A DNA stretch of 64,000 bases, from positions 124,001 through 188,000 of the forward strand of contig NZ_KE383869.1 in NCBI RefSeq assembly GCF_000422505.1. Reading direction: 5' to 3'. The notes under the pieces were generated by a model. The model was given only the letters and a program-made list of their open reading frames with translations. It searched no databases and was not told the DNA's origin. The position numbers and the translations under genes were made by a program. How positions within the stretch are numbered: position 1 is the stretch's first letter; the number at the start of each line of letters is the position of its first letter. The stretch is from Paenibacillus pinihumi DSM 23905 = JCM 16419. GTDB lineage: Bacteria; Bacillota; Bacilli; Paenibacillales; Paenibacillaceae. Shown in pieces: positions 1-8,615 of the stretch.

Positions 1-127
1 CAAAGCTGAGGAAGGCTTGGTTACGGTCCAAGCGGATATCGCTGGCGTTAAATCATTGTATATTCACGGAAACGTAAAAGGTGATACTGTTGTCTTTGTA
101 CCATTGACTACTTCGTATTATAAATAG
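1..127 (+). CDS. 3' end of an unidentified protein (partial)
   Basis: An open frame enters from the left edge and ends at TAG 125-127, leaving 41 C-terminal residues that finish in TTSYYK. The segment alternates hydrophobic and polar residues like a beta-rich domain and has no recognisable motif. A strong hairpin terminator lies directly behind it, which supports a real gene end. The family cannot be named from this fragment. Confidence 0.6.
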   Translation, partial: KAEEGLVTVQADIAGVKSLYIHGNVKGDTVVFVPLTTSYYK

Positions 128-139
128 GTCTTATCTAAT

Positions 140-178
140 AAAGGGTATCTCCTTCACGAAGGAGATACCCTTTATTTA
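140..178 (+). terminator. Rho-independent terminator
   Basis: A perfect 15 bp stem (140-154 paired with 159-173) with a CACG loop is followed by TTTATTT. It sits 12 bases behind the stop codon of the partial gene at the left edge. Confidence 0.9.
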
Positions 179-207
179 ATAATTTCGAATGCCAATCTTC
201 CGAAAGA

Positions 208-408
208 TTGTTGACTGATCTCAACGAAATTAACCTATTAAGGACATTTCAATTTGGATCTCTGTTAATAGACTGGTTGATGGCCGGAATGATCGTCTAT
301 TTCGCGACGAACAAGCTGCACAATCCGTTCGGCTGGCTCATTAGCAAGATTTATGAGGCAACCGGCATGCTCTTATCATATTTTTCGCCGATAGCTCCGT
401 TAAGCTGA
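208..408 (+). CDS. Small hydrophobic ORF, doubtful
   Basis: A 66-residue frame from TTG with a hydrophobic stretch (LIDWLMAGMIVYF) that could span a membrane. No clear ribosome site precedes the TTG, and I recognise no family. It may be a remnant of a larger membrane protein gene rather than a working gene. Confidence 0.25.
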   Translation: MLTDLNEINLLRTFQFGSLLIDWLMAGMIVYFATNKLHNPFGWLISKIYEATGMLLSYFSPIAPLS

Positions 409-772
409 ACCGTATTATAAATAAGGGCAAGTTTTTTTTGCGGAATTTCTTGCGGGTCATGAATTTGTATATATGAGTGTAGGTTTAGGGCTAAATAGAC
501 TATCGCTTTTTAAGTGGAGCATCCTCGTCATACTGTCCTGCTTCGTTTTAATGATTCGCAATCTACATACCTCCTGAAATGAAAATAACCCCCCGAAAGG
601 GGTATTGCTCTAGGTCACGAATATGATATATGTATCAAAAATTACTTGAATCGTTTTTTGAATCAACAGGCAAATTAGCGCAAACAGTCATAGATCAAAG
701 TCAATACGAGAAAAAACATCGAGAAGCCAACTATACTCCTTGATAAAATGAACGTCGTGGAGGTGCACATCC
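409..772. other. Intergenic region with a tiny ORF and a weak hairpin
   Basis: No convincing gene is seen. A 34-codon frame (474-578, ATG to TGA) encodes a hydrophobic peptide but lacks a ribosome site. A short C-rich/G-rich hairpin with a GAAA loop lies at about 587-605. The final 15 bases carry the GGAGGTG ribosome site of the next gene. Confidence 0.4.
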
Positions 773-2146
773 ATGGAATATGAGAAAACAATTCAATTGG
801 TACTAAATTATATTGAAATGCATGTGCAGGAAGACATTACGTGCGAGTCACTTGTTGAATTGACCGGTTTCTCTAAGTCTCATTTCTTACGTGTGTTTGA
901 AGCCTATACCAATTCCACTGTCATGTCATACGTACGAGGTCGTAAGCTGCATCTTGCTGCAGAACGACTAAACCAAAGTAAGGAGAAAATAGTTGATATT
1001 GCATATGATTTCGGCTTTGAATCCCATGACGTTTTTGGAAGAGCGTTCAAACGTACTTATGGAATAACCCCGGAAAACTATCGGAGGAACTGGTTTATTT
1101 TGCCTGCATTCCACCCTGTTAATCTCGCACAGCAACGAAAAGGAGCTGTAGATAAAATGGAGCAAAAACCTCGTACTGTTATTGTTACAAAACCAGCTAT
1201 GAAACTGATCGGTATAGAAAGCAGAATTGAAGATGGTGTATCTTCGCCCGATCAGTGGAAGAAATATTTCGATGAGTGGGAGCAAACTTTTGGTAGCATC
1301 TCACATCTGCGTGTAGATCCAGAGAAAGAAATCGATTATGCATTATCGGTTGATCGAAACGAGAGCGGATACACATATTTTATTGGTATTGAGGTAACCA
1401 GTGTAGGGCATGTACCGCCTGGAACAAAAGTTCGGACTATCCCAAAAACAAAATATGCTAAGTTCACAGCATTAGGACCCGTTGGAAAGTCAATGGGACG
1501 TACGTATGACTACATATTTAAAGAATGGTTCCCAAGTTCGTCGTATCAAACAGCCGCCGGTCCGATTATGGAACATTATGATATGCGTTGTGCTACCCAC
1601 CTCGGAACACCTCCAGAAAAACATGAAATGGAGATTTACATTCCAATCGAAACTGTAGTAACGGAAACAAAAGAGATTATTAATATTAAACCTTACCAGG
1701 CAGCTTATTACAGGGCTATCGGCAAAAAAGGAAGGAAATGGCATCGGGTAAAGAAAGAAGCGTTTGACGTTATGATCGCTTGGGCTTTTTCTCAGGGCTT
1801 CGACCAGTCTTGTCTGCGGATTCGTGTACATAACAACGGCGGTGTTCCGGAAGAGGATTTCTATTTTGAGGTTTTCATGGACATTACCGGGAGAGATGTC
1901 TCCATAACAGAGGATTCTCTTATCAGCCGGGTAGAGTGTGAAGGTGGATTATTTGTCGTCACGCCTGCATTACATCGTATGTTAGAACCGACAGGAAAAG
2001 CATTTTGCAAATGGTTCGAGCAACAGGAACAATATTTAATGACGGGTAAATGGTTCGAGGAATATTTAGTTGTTGATGGCAAAGTTACTTTGGACACACT
2101 CATCAAGATTCATTTTGGCGCGAAGAGTTCATATGTCACAACCTAA
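773..2146 (+). CDS. AraC-family regulator with tandem GyrI-like effector domains
   Basis: A 457-residue probable transcription regulator. Residues 1-108 carry two helix-turn-helix units typical of AraC (SLVELTGFSKSHFLRVF and KIVDIAYDFGFESHDVFGRAF). About residues 135-285 form a GyrI-like ligand-binding domain, and a second similar region spans about 295-400. Most relatives have one such domain, so the double sensor is notable. GGAGGTG stands 8 bases before ATG 773. GyrI-like domains usually bind small hydrophobic molecules, often drugs. The ligand and target genes here cannot be deduced, and no obvious partner gene is adjacent. Confidence 0.85.
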   Translation: MEYEKTIQLVLNYIEMHVQEDITCESLVELTGFSKSHFLRVFEAYTNSTVMSYVRGRKLHLAAERLNQSKEKIVDIAYDFGFESHDVFGRAFKRTYGITPENYRRNWFILPAFHPVNLAQQRKGAVDKMEQKPRTVIVTKPAMKLIGIESRIEDGVSSPDQWKKYFDEWEQTFGSISHLRVDPEKEIDYALSVDRNESGYTYFIGIEVTSVGHVPPGTKVRTIPKTKYAKFTALGPVGKSMGRTYDYIFKEWFPSSSYQTAAGPIMEHYDMRCATHLGTPPEKHEMEIYIPIETVVTETKEIINIKPYQAAYYRAIGKKGRKWHRVKKEAFDVMIAWAFSQGFDQSCLRIRVHNNGGVPEEDFYFEVFMDITGRDVSITEDSLISRVECEGGLFVVTPALHRMLEPTGKAFCKWFEQQEQYLMTGKWFEEYLVVDGKVTLDTLIKIHFGAKSSYVTT

Positions 2147-2173
2147 TTTACTAACTGAATAAATTTCTAAGAA

Positions 2174-2258
2174 AGGGCCAACTTGTTGATGGCCCTAAAA
2201 CTTGCCGTTACAGATAGCGCGGAGAACCGTATCACAAGTAACGACAAGTTTTTTTGGC
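2174..2258 (+). terminator. Double hairpin terminator behind the AraC gene
   Basis: The first stem is AGGGCCA/TGGCCCT (2174-2180 with 2190-2196). The second is a long stem, 2197-2211 with 2238-2252, with one mismatch in 15 pairs, whose descending arm runs into a T tract (2249-2255). The second is a convincing intrinsic terminator. Confidence 0.75.
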
Positions 2259-2296
2259 GGGGATCGGTCAACCCCTTGCAGGAGAAAGCTTCAACA

Positions 2297-2332
2297 AAAA
2301 ACCCTAGTATATGGTAATCCTGGGGTTTTTCA
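2297..2332 (+). terminator. Additional AAACCC/GGGTTT hairpin
   Basis: AAAACCC (2297-2303) pairs with GGGTTTT (2323-2329) and a T tract follows. It is a third possible terminator in the stretch between the AraC gene and the insertion sequence. No gene is supported between 2147 and 2410. Confidence 0.5.
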
Positions 2333-2391
2333 TATGGCTATTTTTGAAAAGAACTTATTCAACACCATAACAAAATGCCAAGAAAAAGTCT

Positions 2392-2412
2392 ATACTTTTT
2401 TTGGGAAATTGT
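2392..2412 (+). repeat. Target-site duplication, left copy
   Basis: A 21 bp sequence (AT-rich, with a T7GGG core) occurs exactly at 2392-2412 and again at 3855-3875, directly outside both ends of the insertion sequence. Two bases (GT) are ambiguous with the element end, so the duplication is 19-21 bp. Long duplications of this size are known for the IS1202/ISDol1 group. Confidence 0.9.
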
Positions 2413-3854
2413 TATTCGTCTGTGATAATGTCATCCCATAACTCTTCTGAGATAATGTCACTATGGGACAGGAGACAATTACATTGAGCAGACGTGAACT
2501 TAAGAAGGTATTCGTTGTAGAGAAGATTAGGGATGGACATATGACAAATAACGAGGGAGCTATAGCGTTGGGGGATTTCCGTCCGGCAGATGATCCGAAT
2601 GAAGAGAAAATATGAATCCGAAGGAGCACAGGGGCTTGCTCATAAAAACCGGGGAAGGAAGCCTTCACATACGATTAGCGATGCGTTACGAGACCAAGTA
2701 ACTGAATTGTACCAGTCGAAGTATCACGGCAGCAACAGCTGTCATTTTGCTGAACTGCTTCAAGAACACGAGACGATCATTCTTAGCCCTTCCAGTGCAA
2801 GACGTATTCTGCTTGAAAAAGGCTTTAAACAAGCCAAACAGAAACGGCGAACGAAAGCCCATCCGCCACGCCAACGCAGAGCACAAGCAGGCATGCTGTG
2901 GCAGATCGATGCCACGCCACATGCTTGGTTGGAGGATCGCGCTCCATCCTTCGCTTTACATGCAGCTATTGATGATGCAACCAGCACCGTAGTTGGCGCA
3001 GTGTTCAGACTTAGCGAGTGTCGTGAGGGTTACTCGACGGTCATGCAAGAAGGCATTAAAACTTATGGCATTCCGCTTGGGCTCTACAGCGATAGGCATA
3101 CGATCTTTCGTTCTCCAAAGGAGGTACTTACCATTGAACAGGAACTTGCCGGTGAAACTGCGCCACTCTCTCATTTCGGCAAGGCTATGGCCGAACTCAA
3201 CATTGAACATGTTAAAGCGATCACTCCACAAGCTAAGGGACGTATAGAGCGGCTATGGCAAACCCTGCAGGATCGTCTGGTCATTGAACTTCGATTGCTT
3301 GGCATTACCACCATAGAAGCTGCTAATGAAGCCTTACCTGGCCTTATTCAAAAGCATAATAAACAATTCGCCGTTACGCCTCGTTCGGAGCACCTGGCTT
3401 ATTTGCCGCTCCACGACGAGGTTCATCTTGAACATGTCTTTACGATTCGTGAATCGCGAAAGATTGCTAACGGCAACACGCTTTCCTATGGCGGCATCAT
3501 CTACACCTTCGCTGACCCTTTACAGCCACGCCTAGATGCCAAGACGGTCGTTGAAGTGCGTCAGACGCTCTCTGGCCATGTCTTTGTTTGGCATCATGGA
3601 CAGGCCCTCTTGCTGAAGCAAACAGAACGACCGAAGCGAGATCGGCCGCAAAAGAAAAAGGCAGGCTCTGCGCAGCCACGCATACCCGCCAACGATCATC
3701 CGTGGAAAACCACGTATGACAACAACATTTCTAAGCGTACCACAAAACGGAGCACCTTCCAAGAGGCGATGTATTCGCAGCACAACAGTTATTTTGAAGC
3801 CTCTTGGTAGAGGGGCTTCAACTCTAACAGATGACATTTTCACTGACGATTGAC
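2411..3854 (+). mobile_element. ISNCY-family insertion sequence (IS1202/ISDol1-like), ~1.44 kb
   Basis: The element is bounded by imperfect 24 bp inverted repeats: the left end at 2411-2434 matches the complement of 3831-3854 at about 20 of 24 positions, sharing the AATGTCAT inner block. It carries one transposase gene and is flanked by a 19-21 bp direct duplication of target DNA. Ends and duplication are intact, so insertion was probably fairly recent. The transposase, however, is frameshifted, so this copy may be unable to move by itself. Confidence 0.88.
2463..3810 (+). pseudogene. ISNCY-family transposase, frameshifted near its N terminus
   Basis: The natural start appears to be ATG 2463 (MGQETITLSRRELKKVF), typical of this transposase group. 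In the run of five G at about 2570-2574 the frame breaks. Removing one G gives ALGISVRQMIRMKRKYESEG and joins the long downstream frame that continues to TAG 3810. That frame holds an integrase-type catalytic core (MLWQIDATPH, then SDRHTIF, then AKGRIERLWQTLQDR, consistent with a DDE triad). Either the copy is inactive, or slippage at the G run restores a full protein of about 448 residues. Confidence 0.85.
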
Positions 3855-3875
3855 ATACTTTTTTTGGGAAATTGT
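3855..3875 (+). repeat. Target-site duplication, right copy
   Basis: Exact 21 bp copy of 2392-2412, starting on the base after the right end of the insertion sequence. It places the insertion just upstream of the truncated phosphotransferase gene at 3919. Confidence 0.9.
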
Positions 3876-3918
3876 CTATATTAATCATGCAAGAAATCCA
3901 ACAGAAGGAGAGCGGAAT

Positions 3919-4287
3919 ATGGACGATTGGAATCACATATTACAGGGAAAACTCAGGGTTTGGGTAGAACAGATTTTTGGAAGGGATTATCGCCCGGAAG
4001 AGGCTGTTCAACTGCGCGGCGGAGCGCAGAAGGTCGTTTATTTGGTTCGTTGTTCGAACGGGTTTCGTTTTATTCTGTATGTTTGGGATTTGCGGTTGAA
4101 CTACTTTCGGGAAGAGCTGGAGCAAGAGGAACAATCGGAACCCATATCCGGATATGGGGGGAAACAATTTCAAACGGTTAATGCCTGTCTGAGAAACCTT
4201 CAGATTCGCACACCGGAACTCTATCACTTTGAACCGGGAGGTCTCGAGGACCAGGCGGATTTCGCATTTGTCGAGTACAAATGCTAA
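3919..4287 (+). pseudogene. Truncated phosphotransferase (APH family) N-terminal lobe
   Basis: A 122-residue frame with an AGGAGAG ribosome site. It resembles the nucleotide-binding N-lobe of aminoglycoside/choline-type phosphotransferases (LRGGAQKVVYLVRCSNGFRF). Family members are about 300 residues, and the catalytic HxD...N loop is absent. The frame stops after VEYKC and no continuation is found downstream. The insertion sequence ends 64 bases upstream and probably replaced the original promoter context. It is most likely a gene remnant. Confidence 0.6.
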
Positions 4288-4615
4288 GCTGAGCTCATGC
4301 GCGGAGCAAGCAAATGAACTTCGTCCTGATAAGATCACAAATGAGAGCCATCGAATATAAGGGCTCTCCTATTATATGGTTTCAACTCTCGTATTCGTTA
4401 GGACCAAATATTCATCTGAACTGCTGTGTGATAAAGAGCGCAGCACGATCCAGGGTTTGATCGGCTTCATCGAGAATACCAGTAAACGCCTGGAAAACAT
4501 ACGGGACGTCGACGATAACGAAAAAATTGTAAAAAAGATTTCTGGCTTGACAGCCTCTTAATCCATAGTAAGATGAGAAATAGTGGTAGTTAAATACATA
4601 TGTGGGGGTCATGAG
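4288..4615. other. Gap with small ORF, weak hairpin and promoter
   Basis: A hairpin GAGAGCC/GGCTCTC lies at 4343-4368. An unrecognised 61-codon frame spans 4376-4561 and may be a remnant. A good promoter for the next gene is seen: TTGACA at 4547-4552, 16 bp spacer, TAAGAT at 4569-4574. No other gene is supported. Confidence 0.5.
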
Positions 4616-5581
4616 TTGAAAAAAGCTTGGATTCTATCTATTTTATGCGTAGTGTTATTCAGTGTGGGCGTTATTCCTGCTTCGGCTGCTGGTAAACGTG
4701 CTCACATTTTCGTAGATGGGGTGCCGCTTCAATCCAAATCTATAAGCAAGAATAATGTGTCGTTCGTACCGTTCCGGGAATTGTTCGAAAAGTTGGACAT
4801 GGATATCAAATTTGATGCGAAGTTGAAGCAAGTTACAGGTACTAACAGCAAACTGAAGATCACCTTCACGGTTGGCAGCAAGGTCGCCTACGTCAATGGT
4901 CAGAAGAAGACGCTGCAAGCAGCACCCTTCACAGAGAACGGAACGACGTATATTCCGATTCGGATTGTAGGAGAGGCAACGGGCAACGCTGTGTATTGGT
5001 CGTCAAAAGCAAATGTGATTCAAATCAATAGCCCGTCCTTTAAGGGGGCTTCTTATACTATTGACGGTATTCCTATCTATTTCAGTGCTAAAGGGGCTGT
5101 TCTCGTCGGTTCTGAGGCCCTGAAGGAACAGAAGATTGTTTACAAGTTAGCTGAGGAAGACGCCATTAAAAATGCCATTGCGAACTTCCCTGAGGTTCGT
5201 ATTGTAGGTGAGCCGCCGACAGCGGAGCAGTCCAAAGATCCCGGCTACAAAGGATATCCTGACTATTTTGACGTCAATTATGTTACGGCTGTAGAGAAGA
5301 AGGAGAAACTGCCCCCGTTGATGAGTCAGGGCTGGATTTCACTAGCGCTGCTGTCGGAGATCGAGAAAGTTAAAAATCTTGGTAGCATGGAACCTAACAC
5401 TATTGAGATAGGTAAATATATTGGAGGAGACATCGTTAGAAAAAGTATCGTTTTGACGGACGCATACAAGAAAGCAAAAGATGGTGATTTTGTGTTAAGC
5501 GATATCCGTGTGAAGAAGTATAAAGGTACAATGTACCTGAATATTGAAGATTTGCAGACGGCAGGACTGATCAAGAATTAA
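4616..5581 (+). CDS. Secreted stalk-domain (copper amine oxidase N-terminal-like) protein
   Basis: A 321-residue protein starting at TTG 4616, preceded by GGGGG, giving MKKAWILSILCVVLFSVGVIPASAAG, a clear signal peptide. Residues ~28-135 match the repeated stalk domain common in Paenibacillus surface proteins (FVDGVPLQ, VPFRELFEKLDM, TTYIPIRIVGEATG). The C-terminal ~180 residues are not assigned. It is probably exported and associated with the cell surface, with no enzymatic residues identifiable. It seems monocistronic, between its own promoter (4547-4574) and a terminator at 5639. Confidence 0.8.
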   Translation: MKKAWILSILCVVLFSVGVIPASAAGKRAHIFVDGVPLQSKSISKNNVSFVPFRELFEKLDMDIKFDAKLKQVTGTNSKLKITFTVGSKVAYVNGQKKTLQAAPFTENGTTYIPIRIVGEATGNAVYWSSKANVIQINSPSFKGASYTIDGIPIYFSAKGAVLVGSEALKEQKIVYKLAEEDAIKNAIANFPEVRIVGEPPTAEQSKDPGYKGYPDYFDVNYVTAVEKKEKLPPLMSQGWISLALLSEIEKVKNLGSMEPNTIEIGKYIGGDIVRKSIVLTDAYKKAKDGDFVLSDIRVKKYKGTMYLNIEDLQTAGLIKN

Positions 5582-5638
5582 AATATTGGGCGCAGATCGG
5601 TGCTATGCATTCATTTGGCTTCCATCCGCTGATAGATT

Positions 5639-5675
5639 GGCCAGGATACTCTCTTGAGTACCCTGGCTTTTTGCT
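5639..5675 (+). terminator. Rho-independent terminator
   Basis: GCCAGG.TACT pairs with AGTA.CCTGGC with one mismatch around a CTCTTG loop, followed by TTTTT. It lies about 60 bases behind the stalk-protein gene. Confidence 0.75.
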
Positions 5676-5821
5676 GTGAAGCGGGACTACGCGTATATTA
5701 CACGGAATGCTGGCCGTTTAATTATGGGATAAGGCCGTACGAACTTGATCGCGCTGGAGAGAGCTATGCTTGAAATGTATACTTCTAAAATAGATATTGG
5801 AGTTTACACGGGAGGGCATGA

Positions 5822-5923
5822 ATGATGGGCGAGGAGCTTTTGGAGCAACTGGGGTTGTGGCATGAGGAAGATGAATTTCAAGCCGGACGTGCTATCTGCC
5901 GTCTATGCGCTTCAACCATCTAA
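5822..5923 (+). pseudogene. Remnant of a Glu-rich helical (possibly TPR) protein
   Basis: After a GGAGGG ribosome site a 33-codon frame begins MMGEELLEQLGLWHEEDEFQ. It then loses sense and stops. The opening resembles the N terminus of tetratricopeptide-type proteins seen in Paenibacillus, which I recall but cannot verify here. No continuation of a TPR array follows, so this is probably a truncated leftover. The remaining 5676-6088 region shows no other supported gene. Confidence 0.35.
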
Positions 5924-6088
5924 ACGATATCCCTGAAGGCTTTACAGGTGACACCGTCCCTGCTTCCTTATGCGCCTATCATCGTGTGGCACACATAAAT
6001 GATCAAAAAAGTTCATTGCACATGCCCATATTATGGTACTCTTTTTGTGCGGTACAAAAAATAGAGGTTTGTGCGAAAGGGAGATCGA

Positions 6089-7162
6089 ATGAATAAAAAC
6101 GAGGTTGTTTCACTTGGAGAAACCCATTTACTTACGGCAGCAACGGAGCTGTTTGGATTGGAAGGCTATGCAATTCAGCTCATTCCTCCGCATGAAAGAG
6201 GACGGAATGTCGTTTATACCTGCCAGAAAGAGGGCGCTGACGACAAAATACTCAGAATCGCTTTCTTGCCTGACAGGAGCCGGGATGATTTTCTAGGTGA
6301 AATGGAATATGTGCGGTATCTATTTGAGCATGGGGGCAGTGTCTCAAATGTGATCAGCTCCCGGCAGGGGAATCTGCTGGAGGAGATCACTTGCAACAAC
6401 CACACCTTCTTTCTCTGCCTGTTTAACAAGGCCAAGGGAAAACAGCTGGTAGAAAACCATTACCAGTACCGGGAAGGCGCTCCACTTTCCGAATATTTTT
6501 ATAATTGCGGGAAAGTTCTGGGGAAAATGCACCAGATATCGAAAGGCTATACGCCAGTCCATCGCCGGCATAGTTTCTTTGACAAATTCAATGTCGATTA
6601 TATAGATAAACTGATCCCCGACTCCTTATCTCTGCTTAAGGAGAAGATGGCAGAGCTCTTGAATACCTTAGAAGGATTGGAAAGGAACCAGGAGACGTTC
6701 GGGATGATTCATTTTGATTACAATGACGGGAATTATTCCATCGATTTTGATAACGGGCAAATTACCGCATATGATTTCGATAACTCATGCTACTGTTGGT
6801 ATATGTTTGACTTGGCAGGTCTCTGGACACAAGGAGTGGGCTGGACACAATTTGAACCAGATGCCGCTAAACGTAAAGCATTTATGGATGATTATTATGA
6901 AACCGTCCTTGCGGGGTACAGGTCCGAGACCGGGCTCGATGATTCAATGCTGGATCTGCTGACCTTGTTTATCAACGTAAGTATTATGGAAAATATTTTG
7001 GATTCCTTTGAGGTGATGCAGAACACCGGCGAGGAAGCGAAGTGTGACGAGGAACTGTCGTATCTCATAAAATGTTTGGAGGACGATATTTCATACAATG
7101 GATTTTTCCATGAAATTTACTCCGTTGAAGCAAGGTTTGAATATGAGGCAAGAGATATTTAA
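6089..7162 (+). CDS. Phosphotransferase enzyme family protein (APH/SrkA-like kinase fold)
   Basis: A 357-residue cytoplasmic kinase-like protein. GGGAG stands before ATG 6089. The catalytic loop reads HFDYNDGN (about residues 209-216), corresponding to the family HxDxxxxN pattern, and YDFDNS about 15 residues later is the metal-binding aspartate motif. The N-lobe is diverged. The family phosphorylates small hydroxylated compounds such as aminoglycosides, choline or homoserine, or protein serine, and the substrate here is unknown. A terminator follows immediately, so it is probably expressed alone. It is intact, unlike the truncated relative at 3919. Confidence 0.85.
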   Translation: MNKNEVVSLGETHLLTAATELFGLEGYAIQLIPPHERGRNVVYTCQKEGADDKILRIAFLPDRSRDDFLGEMEYVRYLFEHGGSVSNVISSRQGNLLEEITCNNHTFFLCLFNKAKGKQLVENHYQYREGAPLSEYFYNCGKVLGKMHQISKGYTPVHRRHSFFDKFNVDYIDKLIPDSLSLLKEKMAELLNTLEGLERNQETFGMIHFDYNDGNYSIDFDNGQITAYDFDNSCYCWYMFDLAGLWTQGVGWTQFEPDAAKRKAFMDDYYETVLAGYRSETGLDDSMLDLLTLFINVSIMENILDSFEVMQNTGEEAKCDEELSYLIKCLEDDISYNGFFHEIYSVEARFEYEARDI

Positions 7163-7180
7163 TGCTCTCTAGCGGTAAAG

Positions 7181-7214
7181 AGCCCTGTGAGATAGTCTTT
7201 CAAGGGCTTTTTTT
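7181..7214 (+). terminator. Rho-independent terminator
   Basis: AGCCCT (7181-7186) pairs with AGGGCT (7203-7208) with some inner pairing, and seven T follow. It sits 18 bases after the phosphotransferase stop codon. Confidence 0.8.
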
Positions 7215-7389
7215 CATGTAAAGACAGGATCTTCAAGCTGCCGCGCAATACGCTCAAGTTCGTTTGCAAATTTAAGCAATGAATTATGGCTTGATGTTAT
7301 AAACTGAAAGGGGAGCCTACGTCCAAACCGCATTTTGTTTTAACTTACGCTGTTGCTAATACGAGTTGCTAAGGGCGGATTTGAAAACT

Positions 7390-8361
7390 ATGAAAATAGA
7401 AACCCCGAAAAATATAAAAACAATTGTTGCGGTATCAACCATTTTAATACTATTGACTAGCGGAATCCTCTGGCAAAATATAATGCAGAAAAGAGAAGCA
7501 AAATTATTTTCAGCACCAGGAGAAATTTATCAAATAAACTCCCATGACATGCACTTGTATGGTATTGGTGAAGGCAAGCCTACAATTGTTTTTGTAGCAG
7601 GTTCAGGGACGCCAAGTGCTTTTACAGATTATTATTTTCTGCAAAGCGAACTGCAGCAATATGCAAGGAGCGTAAGTTATGACCATGCGGGATATGGTTG
7701 GAGTGAGAAGACAACTATACCAAGAACAATCGATACCGTAGTCGAAGAACTGCACGGGTTGCTTCAGGCAGCGAATGAAACACCACCTTATCTTTTAGTT
7801 GGACATTCTCTAGCTTCTTTAGAAGTCATTCATTACGCACAAAAATATCCAGGCGAAGTCAAAGGTATCTTGTTGCTGGATGGTGGCAGTCCTGAATATT
7901 ATGCAAATGATTTGGAATTAAAATCATATCTAATAAATAGATTTACTGCAGGATTGCGGGTGACCGGAATTGTTAGAGCATTAGGGAATATCGGGGTTTT
8001 ACTTCCTTTTGCAGGTGAAAACATACGTTATAATTGGCTTCCGGATGATATAAAGGATATAGACATTGCCATGTATTACAATCACATTGGAGATGATAGT
8101 AATTTAAATTCGATAAAAAACATGAATGAAAATGCTCAATTCGTCATTGATAGTGGGTACTTAAAAGATATTCCTTTGCACATTTTAACATCGGACAGCG
8201 GTGCTAACTGGGAACAGGTGCAACAACAGCTGTTGCATTGGTCCAACGACAGCCATCAGGAAACCCTGGCTAATTCGAAACATTATATTCATTGGTCGAA
8301 CAAAACAGCAGTTCTTAATAAAATTTTAGACATGCTTGAACTATATAAGTTGAACGAATGA
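7390..8361 (+). CDS. Membrane-anchored alpha/beta hydrolase
   Basis: A 323-residue protein. ATG 7390 is chosen because AAGGGCGG lies 11 bases upstream; TTG 7366 is an alternative without such a site. Residues ~8-30 form a membrane anchor (IVAVSTILILLTSGILW). The hydrolase fold shows the oxyanion region VFVAGSGTPS, the nucleophile elbow GHSLAS with Ser140, and a late histidine (His298 in SKHYIHW). Substrate unknown; esterase or peptidase-like activity is typical. The last six codons (LYKLNE) form one arm of an 18 bp inverted repeat with downstream DNA, so the natural C terminus may have been altered. Confidence 0.85.
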   Translation: MKIETPKNIKTIVAVSTILILLTSGILWQNIMQKREAKLFSAPGEIYQINSHDMHLYGIGEGKPTIVFVAGSGTPSAFTDYYFLQSELQQYARSVSYDHAGYGWSEKTTIPRTIDTVVEELHGLLQAANETPPYLLVGHSLASLEVIHYAQKYPGEVKGILLLDGGSPEYYANDLELKSYLINRFTAGLRVTGIVRALGNIGVLLPFAGENIRYNWLPDDIKDIDIAMYYNHIGDDSNLNSIKNMNENAQFVIDSGYLKDIPLHILTSDSGANWEQVQQQLLHWSNDSHQETLANSKHYIHWSNKTAVLNKILDMLELYKLNE

Positions 8362-8536
8362 ATGTCGCGTAGGGCCGCCGTGTGAAAGGTTCTTCCAATC
8401 GCTGTTGTTCCCGGATTTCTTGAATGAACGAAAGATAAGGGGGAAATCCGGGAACAAAGGCGAACGCTTCGCTTCTCCAGAATCCTTTCACACTCTGGCT
8501 ATCCGACCTCCGTTTCTTTCGTTCAACTTATATAGA
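8341..8536. repeat. 196 bp nested inverted-repeat element overlapping a gene end
   Basis: Four sets of arms are visible. The outer perfect 18 bp arms are 8341-8358 and 8519-8536. Next is GTGTGAAAGG (8380-8389) with CCTTTCACAC (8484-8493). Then a perfect 15 bp stem pairs 8405-8419 with 8443-8457. TGAACGAAAG (8425-8434) also pairs with 8516-8525. A small GCGAA/TTCGC hairpin lies near 8460-8472. No protein frame is supported. The element separates convergent transcription units. It has no T tract, so it is not a classical terminator; a REP- or MITE-like repeat is more likely. Confidence 0.8.
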
Positions 8537-8615
8537 CAATACGGTTAAATAATAGACAAGGACGATTGGAGACCCTTCAACCGTCCTGTGTCTGTTATGT
8601 GCCTGCCTTTATCCT

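Noticed and set aside
2202-2441. 79-codon frame between the AraC gene and the insertion sequence
   Set aside because: It runs through three hairpins and the insertion-sequence end, with no protein-like pattern.
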